Positions 1 to 12,352 of a stretch of 64,000 nt of DNA are shown one piece after another. The stretch comes from Rhizophagus clarus (taxonomy: Eukaryota; Glomeromycota; Glomeromycetes; Glomerales; Glomeraceae): NCBI GenBank assembly GCA_015698045.1, contig BLAL01000062.1, forward strand, positions 620,001 through 684,000, read 5' to 3'. Each line of letters begins with the position of its first letter. Position 1 is the first letter of the stretch. Below the pieces are notes generated by a model, which saw only the letters and a list, made by a program, of their open reading frames with translations, was not told the origin of the DNA and searched no databases. The position numbers and the translations under genes are program-made.

Positions 1-597
1 TTTAAAGATCAGATTAGCATTTTTTATATATAAAATTTATATAATATTAAATATTTTGATTGTATTTTAATTATTACAGATTTTAATAATCAGATTTTAA
101 TAATCTTAAGCTTGTTAAAATCATCTTATCAAGAGGAATCTAATGGTCATAAAGTTATAATAATTGAAATAATATTGACAAAATTATTGTGGTATGAATA
201 TTTAATCAAAATTATTTTAATTTATAATTCTGGTCAAAATTATGATTTAATCATAAAATTTTATTGTTTTATAGTTACATCTTATCATAGTTACCAAATA
301 TAGACTGTTTCAAATGTATAATTATAAAGAGAATTGATTATACTTTATATGACTCCATATCTTAAGTAACTGAAATTTTGCTAATTTCAAGTTAGAAAAA
401 ATTGAATATTTTACAAAATACAACTAACTTATAATAAAAAAGCTTATAATATAAAAAATGTATTGATAAAAGTTAATCAGATAAAAATTTTATACTGGAG
501 TAATTTTATTATAGCATTTGATAAAAGCATTAATAAAATTATAGTTAAAAATAAAGTAGGTATGAAAAAAATTAAAAGACTAATTAATTAATTTTGA
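1..597. other. AT-rich intergenic, no gene seen
   Basis: No reading frame here resembles a protein. The only open frame (112-303, plus) is low-complexity AT-rich translation with no start context or splice partners. I see no RNA gene. Confidence 0.6.
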
Positions 598-1130
598 CCT
601 TTAAAATAGGGAATTTAATTGTCTCCAAAACCTTTGATCAATTAATTGATTATTTTATAAAGAGTATGATCGATCAAACTTGATTAATCATGTTTGATCG
701 ACCAATTTAATCGATCAAATAGTAATCGCCATATTAAATTTTAAATTAAGTAAATTAAGTTTGATAATCAATATTTATATTATGAAAAAATTTATTATGA
801 AAGTTTATCATTTGTTATTTTATTATGTATTTTCAAGCTAAATTATTCTTAGTTTATTTAAATGGAAAAAAAATAATTCGCTTACAGCTTCTGGCAAAAA
901 GTTTTTAATATTAATAATATTATAAAAATCTGCCTGTACAGTATACTAAAATTAGAATTTTTTAATCAATTAAATAGAAGTTATCATATGGTTATTGATT
1001 GATTGTATTGATTGATTATATATTTGATTGATCATAATTAATCAGATTCTAAATTTTGTGATCGATTAATTAATTGGTTGATCAATAATCAATTATAATC
1101 AATATAATTAAATTCCCTACTTTAAAATGG
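598..1130. mobile_element. MITE-like element with ~22-bp terminal inverted repeats
   Basis: The left end (CTTTAAAATAGGGAATTTAA, from 599) and the inverse of the right end (TTTTAAAGTAGGGAATTTAA, 1109-1128) match nearly base for base. The interior is made of head-to-head copies of TTGATCAATTAATTGATT-like sequence, giving several small palindromes (640-720, 990-1100). There is no coding capacity. No clear target-site duplication is readable, so the superfamily is left open. Confidence 0.5.
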
Positions 1131-1201
1131 TTAAAATAGTTAAAATAATTTTAACTTAAATATCTCTAAAAGTTAAAATAATCAAAATTACATCATAATT
1201 A

Positions 1202-1582
1202 CCGTATTCTCCCGATTTTAAGCACCACCCGAATTTAAGCACCACCCCGACTTTTGACCAAAATACTTGAAAAACAAAAATAAGCACCACCTCAGATTTT
1301 AATTTTTCTTTATTAAATTTCATATTTTATTCAAAATAAACTTTATTTACAATTCATCATTTCAATTTCTCTTTCATCATGTATCATCGCAATTTCGCAA
1401 TTATATATATAGAACACGATAAAAAATTATTGGGATACACAAGTACAAAAATTCCGATGTGTAAAAATGTGAAAAAAAAAGAATTTTAAGTAAAAAAAAA
1501 TACTTCCGAATTTAGGCACCACCCCCAACTTTAGCCGGAATTTTCCTTCAAAAATGTGGTGCTTAAAATCGGAAGAATACGG
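1202..1582. mobile_element. Tc1/mariner-type MITE flanked by TA
   Basis: Terminal inverted repeats of about 27 bp (CCGTATTCTCCCGATTTTAA and its near-perfect inverse CCGTATTCTTCCGATTTTAA) lie directly inside TA dinucleotides at 1200-1201 and 1583-1584. The motif AAGCACCACC is repeated several times near both ends, as expected for transposase-binding subterminal repeats. At 381 bp and with no reading frame it is non-autonomous. TA target duplication is a trait of the Tc1/mariner/pogo group; assignment below that level is not possible from this copy. Confidence 0.75.
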
Positions 1583-1909
1583 TATATAATTTTTATAATA
1601 CACAATAATATTAAATTCAAAATTAATGATCTTTATATTTAGTAATTTGATTTTATGATCTTTACACAGTTGGATTTAGCTCATTGAGAAAATTCTAATA
1701 ATATATGTTGCATATTTATAGTATTAATATTAATAAAGTTATTCACATTTAAAATTTGATATTAAATTAGTATAATTATAAAAATTATATGATCATGATA
1801 TAATTTTAACTATTTAACAAATTATTCAGTATAGTATAATGAATTATTTAGTATAAAGGCATAATCATGTGATTTGCTGATCTATCAAATGATCTGAGTA
1901 TCTAATCTA
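1583..1909. other. AT-rich spacer, nothing recognised
   Basis: No coding, RNA or inverted-repeat feature could be supported between the TA-flanked MITE and the exon-like tandem array. Confidence 0.5.
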
Positions 1910-1917
1910 GAAAAAAA

Positions 1918-2690
1918 ATTTATTTTTTTTTCTTTTTGTAGTGTTACCTGATGAAAAATACAACCAGACTTTTAGAATTAAGATAAGAAGAATTTAGGAA
2001 AGATGTTTTTCAATAGTTTTTCTAATTATTTATTTTTTTTTCTTTTTTGTAATATTTCCAAACAAAAAATATGATCAGACTTATGAAATTAAGGTAAAAG
2101 AGGTTGGAGAAAATGTTTTTCATTATTATTTCTAATTATTTATTTTTTTTTTTTTTGTAGTATTGACAGATAAAAAACATGACCAAACTTATGAAATTAA
2201 AGTAAGGAAGGTTAGAAAAGTAATTTTTGTCATTATTCCTAATTATTCAATTTTTTTTTCTTTTTTGTAGTATTGCTAAATGAAAAGCATAACTGAACTT
2301 TTAGAATTAAAGTAAAGAGGTTTGAAAGAGTTATTTTTTGGTATTTTTTTTTAATTAATTATTTTTTTTCTTTTTATAGTATTGTCAAATAAAAAACATG
2401 ACTGGACTTATAGAATTAAAGTAAGAAAGGTTGAAGAAAGTGTTTTTCATTATTATTTAAGTTATTTACTTTTTTTTCTTTTTTGTAGTATTGTCAAATG
2501 AAAAGAATGACCAGACTTTTTGAATTAAAGTAAGGGAGGTTGAAAGAAGTGTTTTTCATCATTATTTCTAATTAATCAAGTTATTTATTTTTTTCTTTTT
2601 TTTTATAGTGTTACCAAATAAAAATATAATTGAATTTTTGAAATTAAAGTAAGGGAGGACTAGGTAAGATATTATTATTATTTTCTTTAA
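1918..2690 (+). repeat. Tandem array A: seven ~110-bp units shaped like mini-exons
   Basis: Seven units follow each other at 108-120 bp spacing. Each has a T-rich tract ending in GTAG or ATAG (AG near 1941, 2160, 2270, 2379, 2488 and 2608; the second unit, near 2052, has GTAA instead), then a conserved core of about 41 nt (consensus begins TATTGCCAAATAAAAAACAT and ends AGAATTAAA), then GTAAGG or a close variant (lost only in unit one). The core therefore looks like an exon bounded by a 3' and a 5' splice site. Its length is not a multiple of three in most units and it has no long open frame, so a protein-coding role is not supported. A degraded relative lies at 46985-47560. Confidence 0.75.
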
Positions 2691-2967
2691 AAACTTCCTA
2701 CTTTTATTTTTATAAGAATATTAGATAAAATTAACTTTGATGCGCAAATACAAAGCTAATGAAATTGATGACAAAATTTAATATTTTGATATTATTAAAA
2801 CAGTTTATTAAACATTCTTTTATAAAATTATAAACTTCTGAATTTAAGTAAATAAATTAGAATTTCTTGTACAATAAATTAATTTAGTATAAATAAGTAC
2901 TATATATGTAAAAAAAATTTTTGTATAAAGAAAAATTATTCACAAATATTGCATTTTATAGATTATT

Positions 2968-5900
2968 AGTCTGGAGCGAAGCGAAAGACTATATATGTTT
3001 ATGAAAAGTGATGATTAATTAAGGTCATGTGGCGATATCCATTTGTCCGCATGTGTCATGTTTAAATTTTATACTACGCATTCATAATAAACGGTTGATA
3101 AATAATAAACGGTTGATAAACAAAAAAAAATAAAAATAAACTGTAGGACAAGTGTTATGTACTACACAATGTGACTGCAAAATGTGAAATTTTGTGGTAT
3201 AAACAAAAAAAAAATTTCGAAAAAAAATTAGAAAAATTTAAAAGCGAAATAATTTAAATAATTGAAATAATTATAAGTAGTGTAGAACTGAAATATATGT
3301 ACTTAGAACACAATTGCACAATAATATAAAGTATTTTAAACCGAAAATATTATTTTTTTTTGTGTAAGCTTTTTATTGTCAGATCTATATTCCTTGTAAA
3401 AAAAGACGAGTTAATCAGTAAAGATTTTACATATGAGTCTCAGTTTCTGATATCATAGAAACTAAGCGCTCTTCTTCTTCTAACCTATCTTTTAGTCTTT
3501 TGCAGTTTTTAATTCGCTGAAGTCTCTCAAAGTTGAATGGTTTGAAGAGAAGATCTTTAAGAGTGCGTACTTGAAATACTGCCACAAAAGTAAGTCCTGT
3601 GACGAACTCTTTTTTACTAAAGTCTATTACAGCCTTTTGTAACGTGAGACCTTGGCTTTTATGCACTATAATTGCTCACACAAGACGAATAGGAATTTGC
3701 AAGCGCGAACAAGTGACTCCAGAATTACCAGTCCAGATGCGTTAAATTGGTGCAATTAGCACAACTTTTTTGCCTTCTAAGCTAGTAATAGTGGGTCCTT
3801 TGTAATTATCGAAAGAAACCAGGACTGCTATAGGAAGACAAGGCGGTCCTTGATCTTCACTGAATATTATTTCTTGAACAGTTTCTATCGCACCATTGAC
3901 CAGCCCAATTTCTGTCTGTAAGTTTGCCATTAACATGACTCATGCACCTCTTGCCAACAATATACATGCTTCGAGTCCATGCGCTGTGTCTGAGTCTGCC
4001 TTTTTTGCTTCATTGCTTCCTGTATGTATAGCTTGAATTTTAGCAACGGGAACATCTAAAAATCTAAGTCAATCTATATTTACTGCGTTGACTTCAGACC
4101 ACTTTGTTAGAAGAAATAAGGCGTTGGAGAATTCATTATGTTCTATCACACTGAGCTTATCTTCTATTCTTGTGGTAAGAATTATTCAGTCCTCTATGCT
4201 AGGTTCTCCATTATGCAATCTTAAGAGAATACCTCTAAGTTCTTGTTGCTCTTTAGAATTTCCTGATTGACGCTGAATGATTTCAAGCTTATATGCCTCT
4301 TTGAACTGCTTGTATACTGCAAGATCACTATTGGATAATGCATCCCACTTATCATCTGCATATATAGAAAGATCAAGAACAGGTGGAAGCTGCCCGAAAT
4401 CACCAAATAAGATAACTGATCTACCGCCAAATGGTTCATTATTACGCTCAAGAAAGGCTTGCCAGAGTCATATATCGATTATGGTGAACATTCGGCAGCC
4501 AATCATACTTAACTCATTGATTATTACGTATCTCACATCACTTAATTTATTCTGTAGTTACTTCAGCCGTTCTCCATTTATGTTGAGACGTTTGCTATCA
4601 TTAATTATTAGTATCGATAGCCCTGAATGTATCGTCACCCCATCAATGTTAAAGGCAGCAACTCCTGTTGGTGCAAGTACAATTATTGGTAACTTTGATC
4701 CTGTTCCTACCATTTCCTGAAGTCTACCTCGAATTGCCTTGATCAAGTAAGTCTTTCCAGTTCCTGCAGTCCCCATTACAATTATTCTTAAAGGATCAAT
4801 TTGATGCCCATTAAGCACATCATTATAATGAGACTCTATTCGCTTGAAAATAATTTTTTGATTACTATTTAGCATCTGATAATCTACTATTATATTTTCT
4901 TTTTCTGCATTAATCCTACAATTTCTGCTTACAAACATATCAATATTTACAAGCTCTGTATCAGAATATCGCTGTCTTAGATCGTTAATCCAATCATGAT
5001 TTTGATCAATGTCTCGAGATCCTAGATCAGAGGAGCAATTAAAACTTGCTTTTGGTCACATTTCTACAAGAAACATCCAATCAGATCAGTATTCATCCTG
5101 CTCTTCATCTTCAATTAGATTTTCTTCCTCTTCATCTAATATTTCACTTTTCACGTCATCTTTAGGCAATCCAAGTATATTGATCAGATCAGTATTGATT
5201 TTTTCAAGATGACAGTTATACAACGTTGATCATGTCATAGTGTTATTTTCTGTTAATTGTTGAAGATCTTGGTGGTAAACATGAAAAAGAACTTTTACGC
5301 AACAGAATTCTTTCCACTGAGGACTTTTGTACAGTGGGAATAAGCGTGGAAATACACGAACAATATTTTCCTGTTGACATCTTTTCCACTGACCTTTGAC
5401 TAATTTATGTATTAAATGTAGCCAAAAGAGCGTGAAATTTTCAAGTTTGGTAGGCCGATCCCAATATGCCTTTAATGGTGATTTTTCTGTTCGTCCTGAT
5501 TCATTAACTTTAAAAGATTCTTCATTTTCTCCAGTGTCACAAATCCATCTCAGTGCTTCCTTATTAAGATTGAGGAACACAAATTGCCGACTTGAATGAT
5601 TGAGAGGAAGACTGAAAAGAATATAGCAGGTTTCTTAGGCAGAGATATCTCGTTCTGCAACACTGCTCAGTAGTAACCTTTGAACTGGTGTGAGTAATTG
5701 ATCTTCCAGCTGACTTTCACTAAGAATTCAATTCAATACGTCTGAAAAGACTTCCGATCATGATTCTGCTTTGCTTGCATACTTTAAAATATATTGCAAC
5801 GCAGCATGTATGCTGAGAATCAGTTTTAAATCCACGTTGGCTCACCATCTTTGCAGTTGAAGTCGGCTATGTGGATTGACATATCAATCGTTTCTTGCTG

Positions 5901-8561
5901 TTACAAGTTCCAGCTGTCCATGATCATCTTCTCGCACAAATGTTTGTTTAACAGTGTCTTTGGAATATTCAAACCTGCAAAATTGTCTGCCTTCTTGATT
6001 TATACAAATACAATACGCAGGACTATATCGAGTATGTCTTTGTAATTTATTAATTAGATCAATATAGTCTTGTTGGTCATCACGTAACTTGGTATTTTCC
6101 TTTTGACATAAATGTCATTTAGAAATAGGCATATCAACACCTGGATTTACCGTAGTGACCAGACTGTCAAGGTACTGTACGACTTTCTTCATTATGTTTT
6201 CATCTTTCTTCATATTCTCCCACTCTATCACCAGTGCATTTCTTCTTTTTCCGATTCTGTGTACATGAACACTATCACGATGTTGCCATTTAAACCTATA
6301 TCACCAATCCTCTAATTCCCATTATTTTTTTAGGACTTTATTAAAGAATATCTCAAATTGTTTGCTGAAAAACCACGTCACGATATGGGGATTGTCAACA
6401 ATGTTTTGGAGTTTAGTCTTGTCCAAAGCTTCAGAATTATCATTTGGTGGCATAAGTTTATGGAGTTCAGGCTAGTGTAAGTCAGCAGCGCTAAATGTAA
6501 AGAAAATTAAGCCTTGTGATCCAATTTGCTTGATCATATCTGTTAATTCATGACGTCTCAAATTCCAGAACTGACAGGATCCATGTAAACCTTCACCGAA
6601 GTGCATAATTTTATTGGTCATATGTGTATCACCTTGGATTATTTTTTTCTGAATATCTGCAACTGTGATTTGGGCATCAGTAAAGTTTTGTTTAACATAT
6701 ACCCTTCCTTCCTGTAGTGCTCGCCAATGCATTTAGGAATTCAATGCAAAATATCTCCAATGAGTATGCTGTGTAAATCTTCCATCTTTATACAGAAGAA
6801 GATGTCTGAAATATTTGGCAGGCTTTATATCTCTAATATGCTCTGCACAAAAATCAGCACTTTCTGTTGAATATAAAGACGGAAATGCACATGCAATATA
6901 TCCTGCCATTTGGAACTCATTAATGGGATTATTATTTATTTGTGGCCATGTAATAGGATGATTCTCCTGCATTCGATTGAAGGAATTTTGGATGGCAATG
7001 TTTTTGCGATCAGATGAAGGAAGAATGGGAACAAGGAACGTGTTATCATGTCGTCTTCATTTTTGAAATTGGATTCTTCAGCAATATTTTAAAGCTTGTC
7101 ATCAATTGAATCATCAATTGGTAAGGATCGAAGAGCTTTATGATCAATAGTTATATTAGAATAGTAACGATTGTTTTCTTTTAACCATAATAGTGCACAA
7201 GCAACCTTTAGCCAGTGAACTCTGAAATCACTAAATGATTCCAAATTGTTTGCGGATTGATGACGTATGACAAGCATGTCTAACGATGATAGTTGTCAAA
7301 AAAGTTTTGTGGCAAATTCTTAAACATCTTGAGGAAAATTAATTACGTTTCCTCAATATCCATTTTGACCACCATGAAGTCTATATACTGACATTACAGG
7401 AAAAACTCACACAATTAACATTTTCTCAATCTCTGCAAGATCCCAAAGCTCATCAAGCACTTTACCTAGATCCATATTATTCTCTGCTGAGAATTTTTTT
7501 GTAGTGGCATTCTCGCTATAACAACGTCAACATTCCCCCTTCACGATTACTATGGATGAAAATTTTTCATTACACGTAGGGCAATGAGCATGTTTGAATT
7601 TATCAACTTTATCATGAAATTTTTTTAGAAGTTTTTGTTCAGATTCACTTAGTGCATTTGGTTCAGCATGTATATTTGCGCCTCTATTTTGAGAATCTTG
7701 CTGCAGTGATTGCGAGTCTTAGACACGTGTATTGGTGCCATTCATGCCACTATCTTGAGAGTTTTGCTGTGGTGGTTATCGTCTCGAATCTAAACTTTGG
7801 GCACGTGTTTCTGCACCATCTGTACCATTACCCTGAGAATTTTGCTGCAGGGATAGTCATTATGAATTCAAGCCTTGATTCGTTATATCTGGAATATTTT
7901 TCAGGTAAGTTCTTCATTCACGATAAGAACTAAGACATTTTTTACGTTGTTCATCTGTCTCCACTGCTAACTTTACACGCTTTTTTTCTTTGTCACATGT
8001 GGCACACGCCTCTCGTTCTTCAGCACCTTCATTTGATTTTTTTTCAGTTCGTATTCACGTTGCTTTGCAAGACGTATTTCACGTTTGCTGGATGATTCAT
8101 TTTCTTTAGCTTTACGCTTTCGAAGTGCGTCTCGACTAATGAATTTATTTTTCATTTTGTATGTTAAAGAATAATTCCATAGTAGCTTGAATTTTACTTT
8201 TGTTAATCAAACATTGCATAGCATGATCAATACGGTGAATTACTTTATTTAGAACAAAATTATATAAATTTATATATAAAACGGTTAATTCCAAATTTAA
8301 TTAATTTTTATTTACTGTTAATAAACGAATATTATTTTATTTTACATGTGCATACATTCAATTTATTATACAACTATACAACTATTATAATTTTACAATT
8401 TTTCTATAATTATTGTACTTAATTTACATAAAAAATGTTATAAAATTAATTACTAAAATATATTTATCACAGAATTTTATATACTGGAATCATTATTTAT
8501 TAGGTCTGACTAAATGTAATAAGAAAAAAAAAATTATACATAAAAATTTCGCTCTGGACTA
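2968..8561 (-). mobile_element. Decayed autonomous Helitron (rolling-circle transposon)
   Basis: The element is bounded by short inverted, unequal termini. At 2967-2980 the plus strand reads TAGTCTGGAGCGAA, followed by a small hairpin (AGTCT...AGACT, 2968-2990). At 8547-8561 the minus strand reads TAGTCCAGAGCGAA. Asymmetric terminal repeats with a hairpin at one end are known from Helentron-type Helitrons. Between them lies one long minus-strand coding relic with zinc-finger, HUH Rep and PIF1 helicase parts in the usual Helitron order. The length, about 5.6 kb, is normal for an autonomous copy. The exact end bases are my inference; the Helitron class is firm. Confidence 0.8.
3427..8155 (-). 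pseudogene. Helitron Rep/PIF1-helicase protein, inactivated
   Basis: Reading down the minus strand the relic holds a basic start region (MKNKFISRDALRKRK, 8155), a CxxC zinc-binding segment and DUF6570-like region (7620-7090), the Helitron-like N-terminal domain (6970-6320), the Rep nuclease HUH motif HVH (about 6256-6267) and the Rep tyrosine motif YILKYASK (about 5770-5800). The PIF1 helicase follows, with Walker A GTAGTGKT (about 4747-4776) and the C-terminal HKSQGLTLQKAVIDF (3615-3665). The protein would nick and unwind DNA for rolling-circle transposition. It is broken by many in-frame stops, several of them TGA where family members carry arginine: 3940-3942 (LARGA-R-VML), 4468-4470 (ID-R-L), 5842-5844 (W-R-AN), 5884-5886 and 5758-5760. 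This is what CGA to TGA decay gives. No intact copy is encoded. Confidence 0.85.
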
Positions 8562-8965
8562 CACACTAGTTTACCGGTTCCTTAGTAATATAATATACAG
8601 TCTAAAATAATATTATATTATTGCAAAAAATATAATACAATTAATATATATTTGATTTTAAATTCCATTTTTAACAGTTTTCTAAATTTTATATAAACTG
8701 ATTTAATGAATTTTTTACACAAAATGTTTTTTACTAATATTTAGATATTATTAAAAAGTACATAATCACCACAAAATTTAATGATATCTATTATTTAGAT
8801 GAGTAATAAATCCATATGAAAAAAAAGGTTTGCATATTTTTTAATCTAATATAAATACAACTTATTAAATTAATATATAATCTTTTCAGTAAGAATTATA
8901 AGTTCTGTCTACTTTTTAAGTTTCTTATTCATTAATAAATAAAATAAACAAACTGCTTTTTTTTT
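8562..8965. other. AT-rich spacer
   Basis: The open frames here are low-complexity and unlike any protein I know. No structured repeat was found before the hAT-type MITE. Confidence 0.5.
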
Positions 8966-8973
8966 ATTGAAGA

Positions 8974-9394
8974 TAAAGCTCTGAATTTCTGGTTCAGTTC
9001 TATTTTCAATTCTGATTTGGCTCTCTGATATAAAATTTTACCAAAAATGTTTTTTAGCCTAAAATTTTTACTAAAAAATGTTTTCAGAATATACTTTAAA
9101 CTGAAAACATTTTCAATTAAAACACACTACTGAAAAAATATTTTCAGTTTGAAAAATTTGTTTTGGTTCCATTTTCAAATTAAAAAATGGAATCAAAATT
9201 ATTTTTGAAAAACACTTCAAACTGAAAATGATTTCAGATAAAATTTTTTAACTAAAAAATATTTTTCAGTTAAAAGATAATTCTAAAAATGTTTTTTAAT
9301 AAAAATTTTATTCCAAAAATCGTCCAGTAAAAAACTAAGTTCAGAATCAAAAATGGAATCAAAAATAGAACTGAACCAAAAATTCAGAGCTTTA
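8974..9394. mobile_element. hAT-type MITE with perfect 8-bp duplication
   Basis: Inverted ends TAAAGCTCTGAATTT (start) and AAATTCAGAGCTTTA (end) are exact. The 8-bp sequence ATTGAAGA stands immediately outside both (8966-8973 and 9395-9402). Similarity between the arms extends well inward (GGTTCAGTTCTATTTT and its inverse), so the whole 421 bp can fold as one imperfect hairpin. The interior is filled with variants of TTTTCAG-TTAAAA. An 8-bp duplication fits the hAT superfamily. It has no coding capacity. A diverged copy lies at 45087-45491. Confidence 0.85.
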
Positions 9395-9463
9395 ATTGAA
9401 GATTTAAAGATATATAAATAAAGTGTAAAAAATCATCTTTATATAAGTTTATTACAAAGAAAA

Positions 9464-11352
9464 AATATTTTTTTTTTTTTTTTTTAGTCAAAATAAATGC
9501 ATAAATTTATTAAAAAGAATCATGAAGATGTCAATACATAATAAAAGCTATACCGTCTCATTTACATGCGCCATAACATCATGTGACAAGTGCCTGTCAT
9601 GACTAACTATGATAGCCTATTCTCAAAAGAAGTAATAGGAATAAGGGAAACGACATAAAAAAGAAATATTCTAGAAAGATAAAATAATAAAAACAAAAAA
9701 CGTGACTAAATCAAAAGATTTCTATGTACTAAATTATTAAATCTAGACTACAAAATCACATAAATTGTTCCAAAAGGGCCTCCAATCCTGCTATTAATTG
9801 TTTCGTATCAGGCTGATTAGACTGATTGAACTTAGTGCGAGAGTTCTTCTTAGCAGCCCACTCAGAGTTTGGAGTAGATTTACCTTTTTTATTCTGGTTA
9901 TGGAACCTACGGTTACCTGAAAATTGTGAATTAGTATCTTGATGAGGGGTAGACTTAGAGTGTCTAATAGTATTGCCAGTATTGCCAATTCTAATTGGAG
10001 GACGTTTCTTGAATCCAAGTCTGGAGAAGGAATAATGACACTATGACAGACTAACGTCATTCTAAAGTTGAGGAGTATTTATACATTTAGAAGCTTGTTC
10101 TCATGTTGTGAAGTATCCAATCAACTTCTTTTGTTCTGAGGATTCTTTAATTATTTTAAATGATTTCATTCCACTCTCAGCCAGAAATCTACTGGGAGTA
10201 TAGTTGGAAAATAAGGAGGACTCATTCATATCTGCTGGTATATCAGTAATGACTGCCTGGAACTTTTCTTGTTGTTTGCGTTTTGAAAGGTTTCATGATG
10301 CTGGGAACCATCTAACAGGGATTCCTCCTAGTCTGACAGTCCACTCATCTCTATTATAAGCTTTGAGGCACGCGTGATTTGATATCAATCTTACATTTGC
10401 TAATAAATATTTCTTGTGCACCCTTGTGCTAATTGATATGATTTTTCTCCAGAAACTAAGGTTTCCAAGAAGAATATAACTATCCCATTTGGCCGGTATA
10501 TCATATACTATCAAGTCCAACAGCTATGCTTGTTCTTCTTGTTGAGGACAATAACCAGTAAGAATAAGGTTTGAGTTATTAAAATTATTTGTTAAATGCT
10601 CTTGTTTCCTCTTTTTATCCTGATTATTCTGTAGCTGCTTCAAAGGTTTTTTACCATCACTACTCTTCGAGAGAATCACTGGTAGAGGAGGAACATTATT
10701 AAAGGTAACCCACCTTTAAACTGAAGGGTGTTTGTTCAGATAATTGTCCACTAGAAACTATAAAGGGATTATCATCCGGTATTTGCTGTTGTTGTTGGAG
10801 TTTCTTCAGCTTCTTTTTGGCAGATTTCTTCTGAGCCCTAGATAAAGGCGTAGTAAATGGTGTGATTGGGTTGGAATGATGTGGGGTACTAGGTACCTTA
10901 CCCATAGTGTTCTCTATTGTGTCATCCAGACTCATTGAATCTGATTGGTGTTGTATAGGTTGAGAAATTGCTATATCGGGAGTAATAGATTGTTGTTGTA
11001 TAGGGGGCTGAGTTTCCAAATTGGCTGTGCAGATCTTCCAGTCATGATACTTGCAATCTTTGACAAAACGACCGATCATAGTCACCATGAAAGAGGGAAG
11101 TAAATAGCTTCTTGGCCTTATGTTAGCAATAGGTGGAGGTTCTATTAGTTGCATTACTTGCATAACATCTTTGTTTGAAGAAAGAAACCCTTTCAACAGT
11201 TCATTATCAACTTCTATTTGGTTGAAAAAGTCCATATGATGTGTAAGTATGCCTTTAACTTCTATCGCTATAGTTCGCATAATATATTCTTTATTGTGTT
11301 TGAAAAACCATACTGGGTCGTTATAAAGTGTTTTTTGGGTTGAGAAATCCAT
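9464..11352 (-). pseudogene. Broken ORF1-like nucleic-acid-binding protein, retroposed
   Basis: A minus-strand coding relic starts at an ATG in good context (MDFSTQKTLYNDPVWFFKHN, 11352) and can be followed to a final stop near 9756. It has a low-complexity middle (Gln/Ser/Pro-rich, then a lysine-rich stretch AQKKSAKKKLKK), two segments that look like RRM-type folds (around 10520-10290 and 10260-10080), and a basic Gly/Arg/Asn-rich tail. An AATAAA signal and then an 18-base poly(A) tract (T-run 9468-9485 on the plus strand) follow, so the sequence probably arrived by retroposition. No reverse transcriptase is present. It could be ORF1 of a non-LTR element or a retrocopy of a host gene; I do not recognise the family. 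It is broken in several places. Confidence 0.5.
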
Positions 11353-12352
11353 TTTTGTTGCTTATTTGCAGTGTTTCTTAACAAAATAAACATCCTATAG
11401 ACAAAATAAAAAATTTTTTCTTCCGTGAAAATTTGGTTCACAGATCAACAGGAGAGAGTTTTTCCAAAGAAAAAATAGAATCTGATCAAATAATAAATTT
11501 GTATATAAATAATATTATACTTTCTTTTAATTTTTTAAGAGCATTTTTTTTATTTTACCAACTTGTAAAAAATAAATTAAAAATATAATAGCTTACTAAA
11601 AAAATATATCATTTAATTATAAAACTTTAAATTCATATATTTAGTTAATTTTTTAACGTTAAAGTTACTGATAGTGCAGGGCCTTTATTAAAAAAAACTG
11701 TACAAGTAAATTCAAAGTTTAAAAGCTACATTTGACAGATAAAACTATTCACCCACCTCCACTCTAAGTTTTATATTGACCTATCAAAACCTGAACCCTC
11801 GTCAAATAACAGGAGCAATTGAGTGACTGTCACCAAGTGACCGGTGTTACCATGGTCATTGTGAAAGAAATGCCATCAGTACCATAATCGATCCTTTATG
11901 ATCCTCACGAAGTACGCAACCAAAACACCAGAGAGAAGGCGCGCAGGCACGAATGCTGGAGAAAGCTTCAAACTGGCTGGATATACTACCTGTGAATAAT
12001 ACCCGTCTTAACGACAAACCAATCTGAAAAACCTCCTGAACCCAGTGCGGATACACCAAAAGAAAACTTAACCAATTAGCATAAACCAATCACATGACTT
12101 TGACCAGCCCAACTAGGAATCAACACGTGTTAGCAAAATTCAAAACAAATCTTCCAACCATATTCCCTCCCCTTATTTGGATCAACAAACAAAATCCTAA
12201 AAAAGAAAGTTATACCAAACCACCAAAATACCGATCAACATTCTAATACCCCCAGCCTTCCAAAACAAAAAGAAAAATAAGAGGCTAAAAGCTAAAATGT
12301 CAAAAGGCGAGAAATAAAAAATTAAAGGAAAGTTATTAATACACCCAGAAAC

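Noticed and set aside
3427-5000. Host PIF1 helicase gene
   Set aside because: It is continuous with Rep and Helitron N-terminal sequence on the same strand and lies inside Helitron termini.
11856-12089. Minus-strand 77-residue frame as a host gene
   Set aside because: It lies inside the 16-bp-duplication element and shows no protein family resemblance or splice partners.
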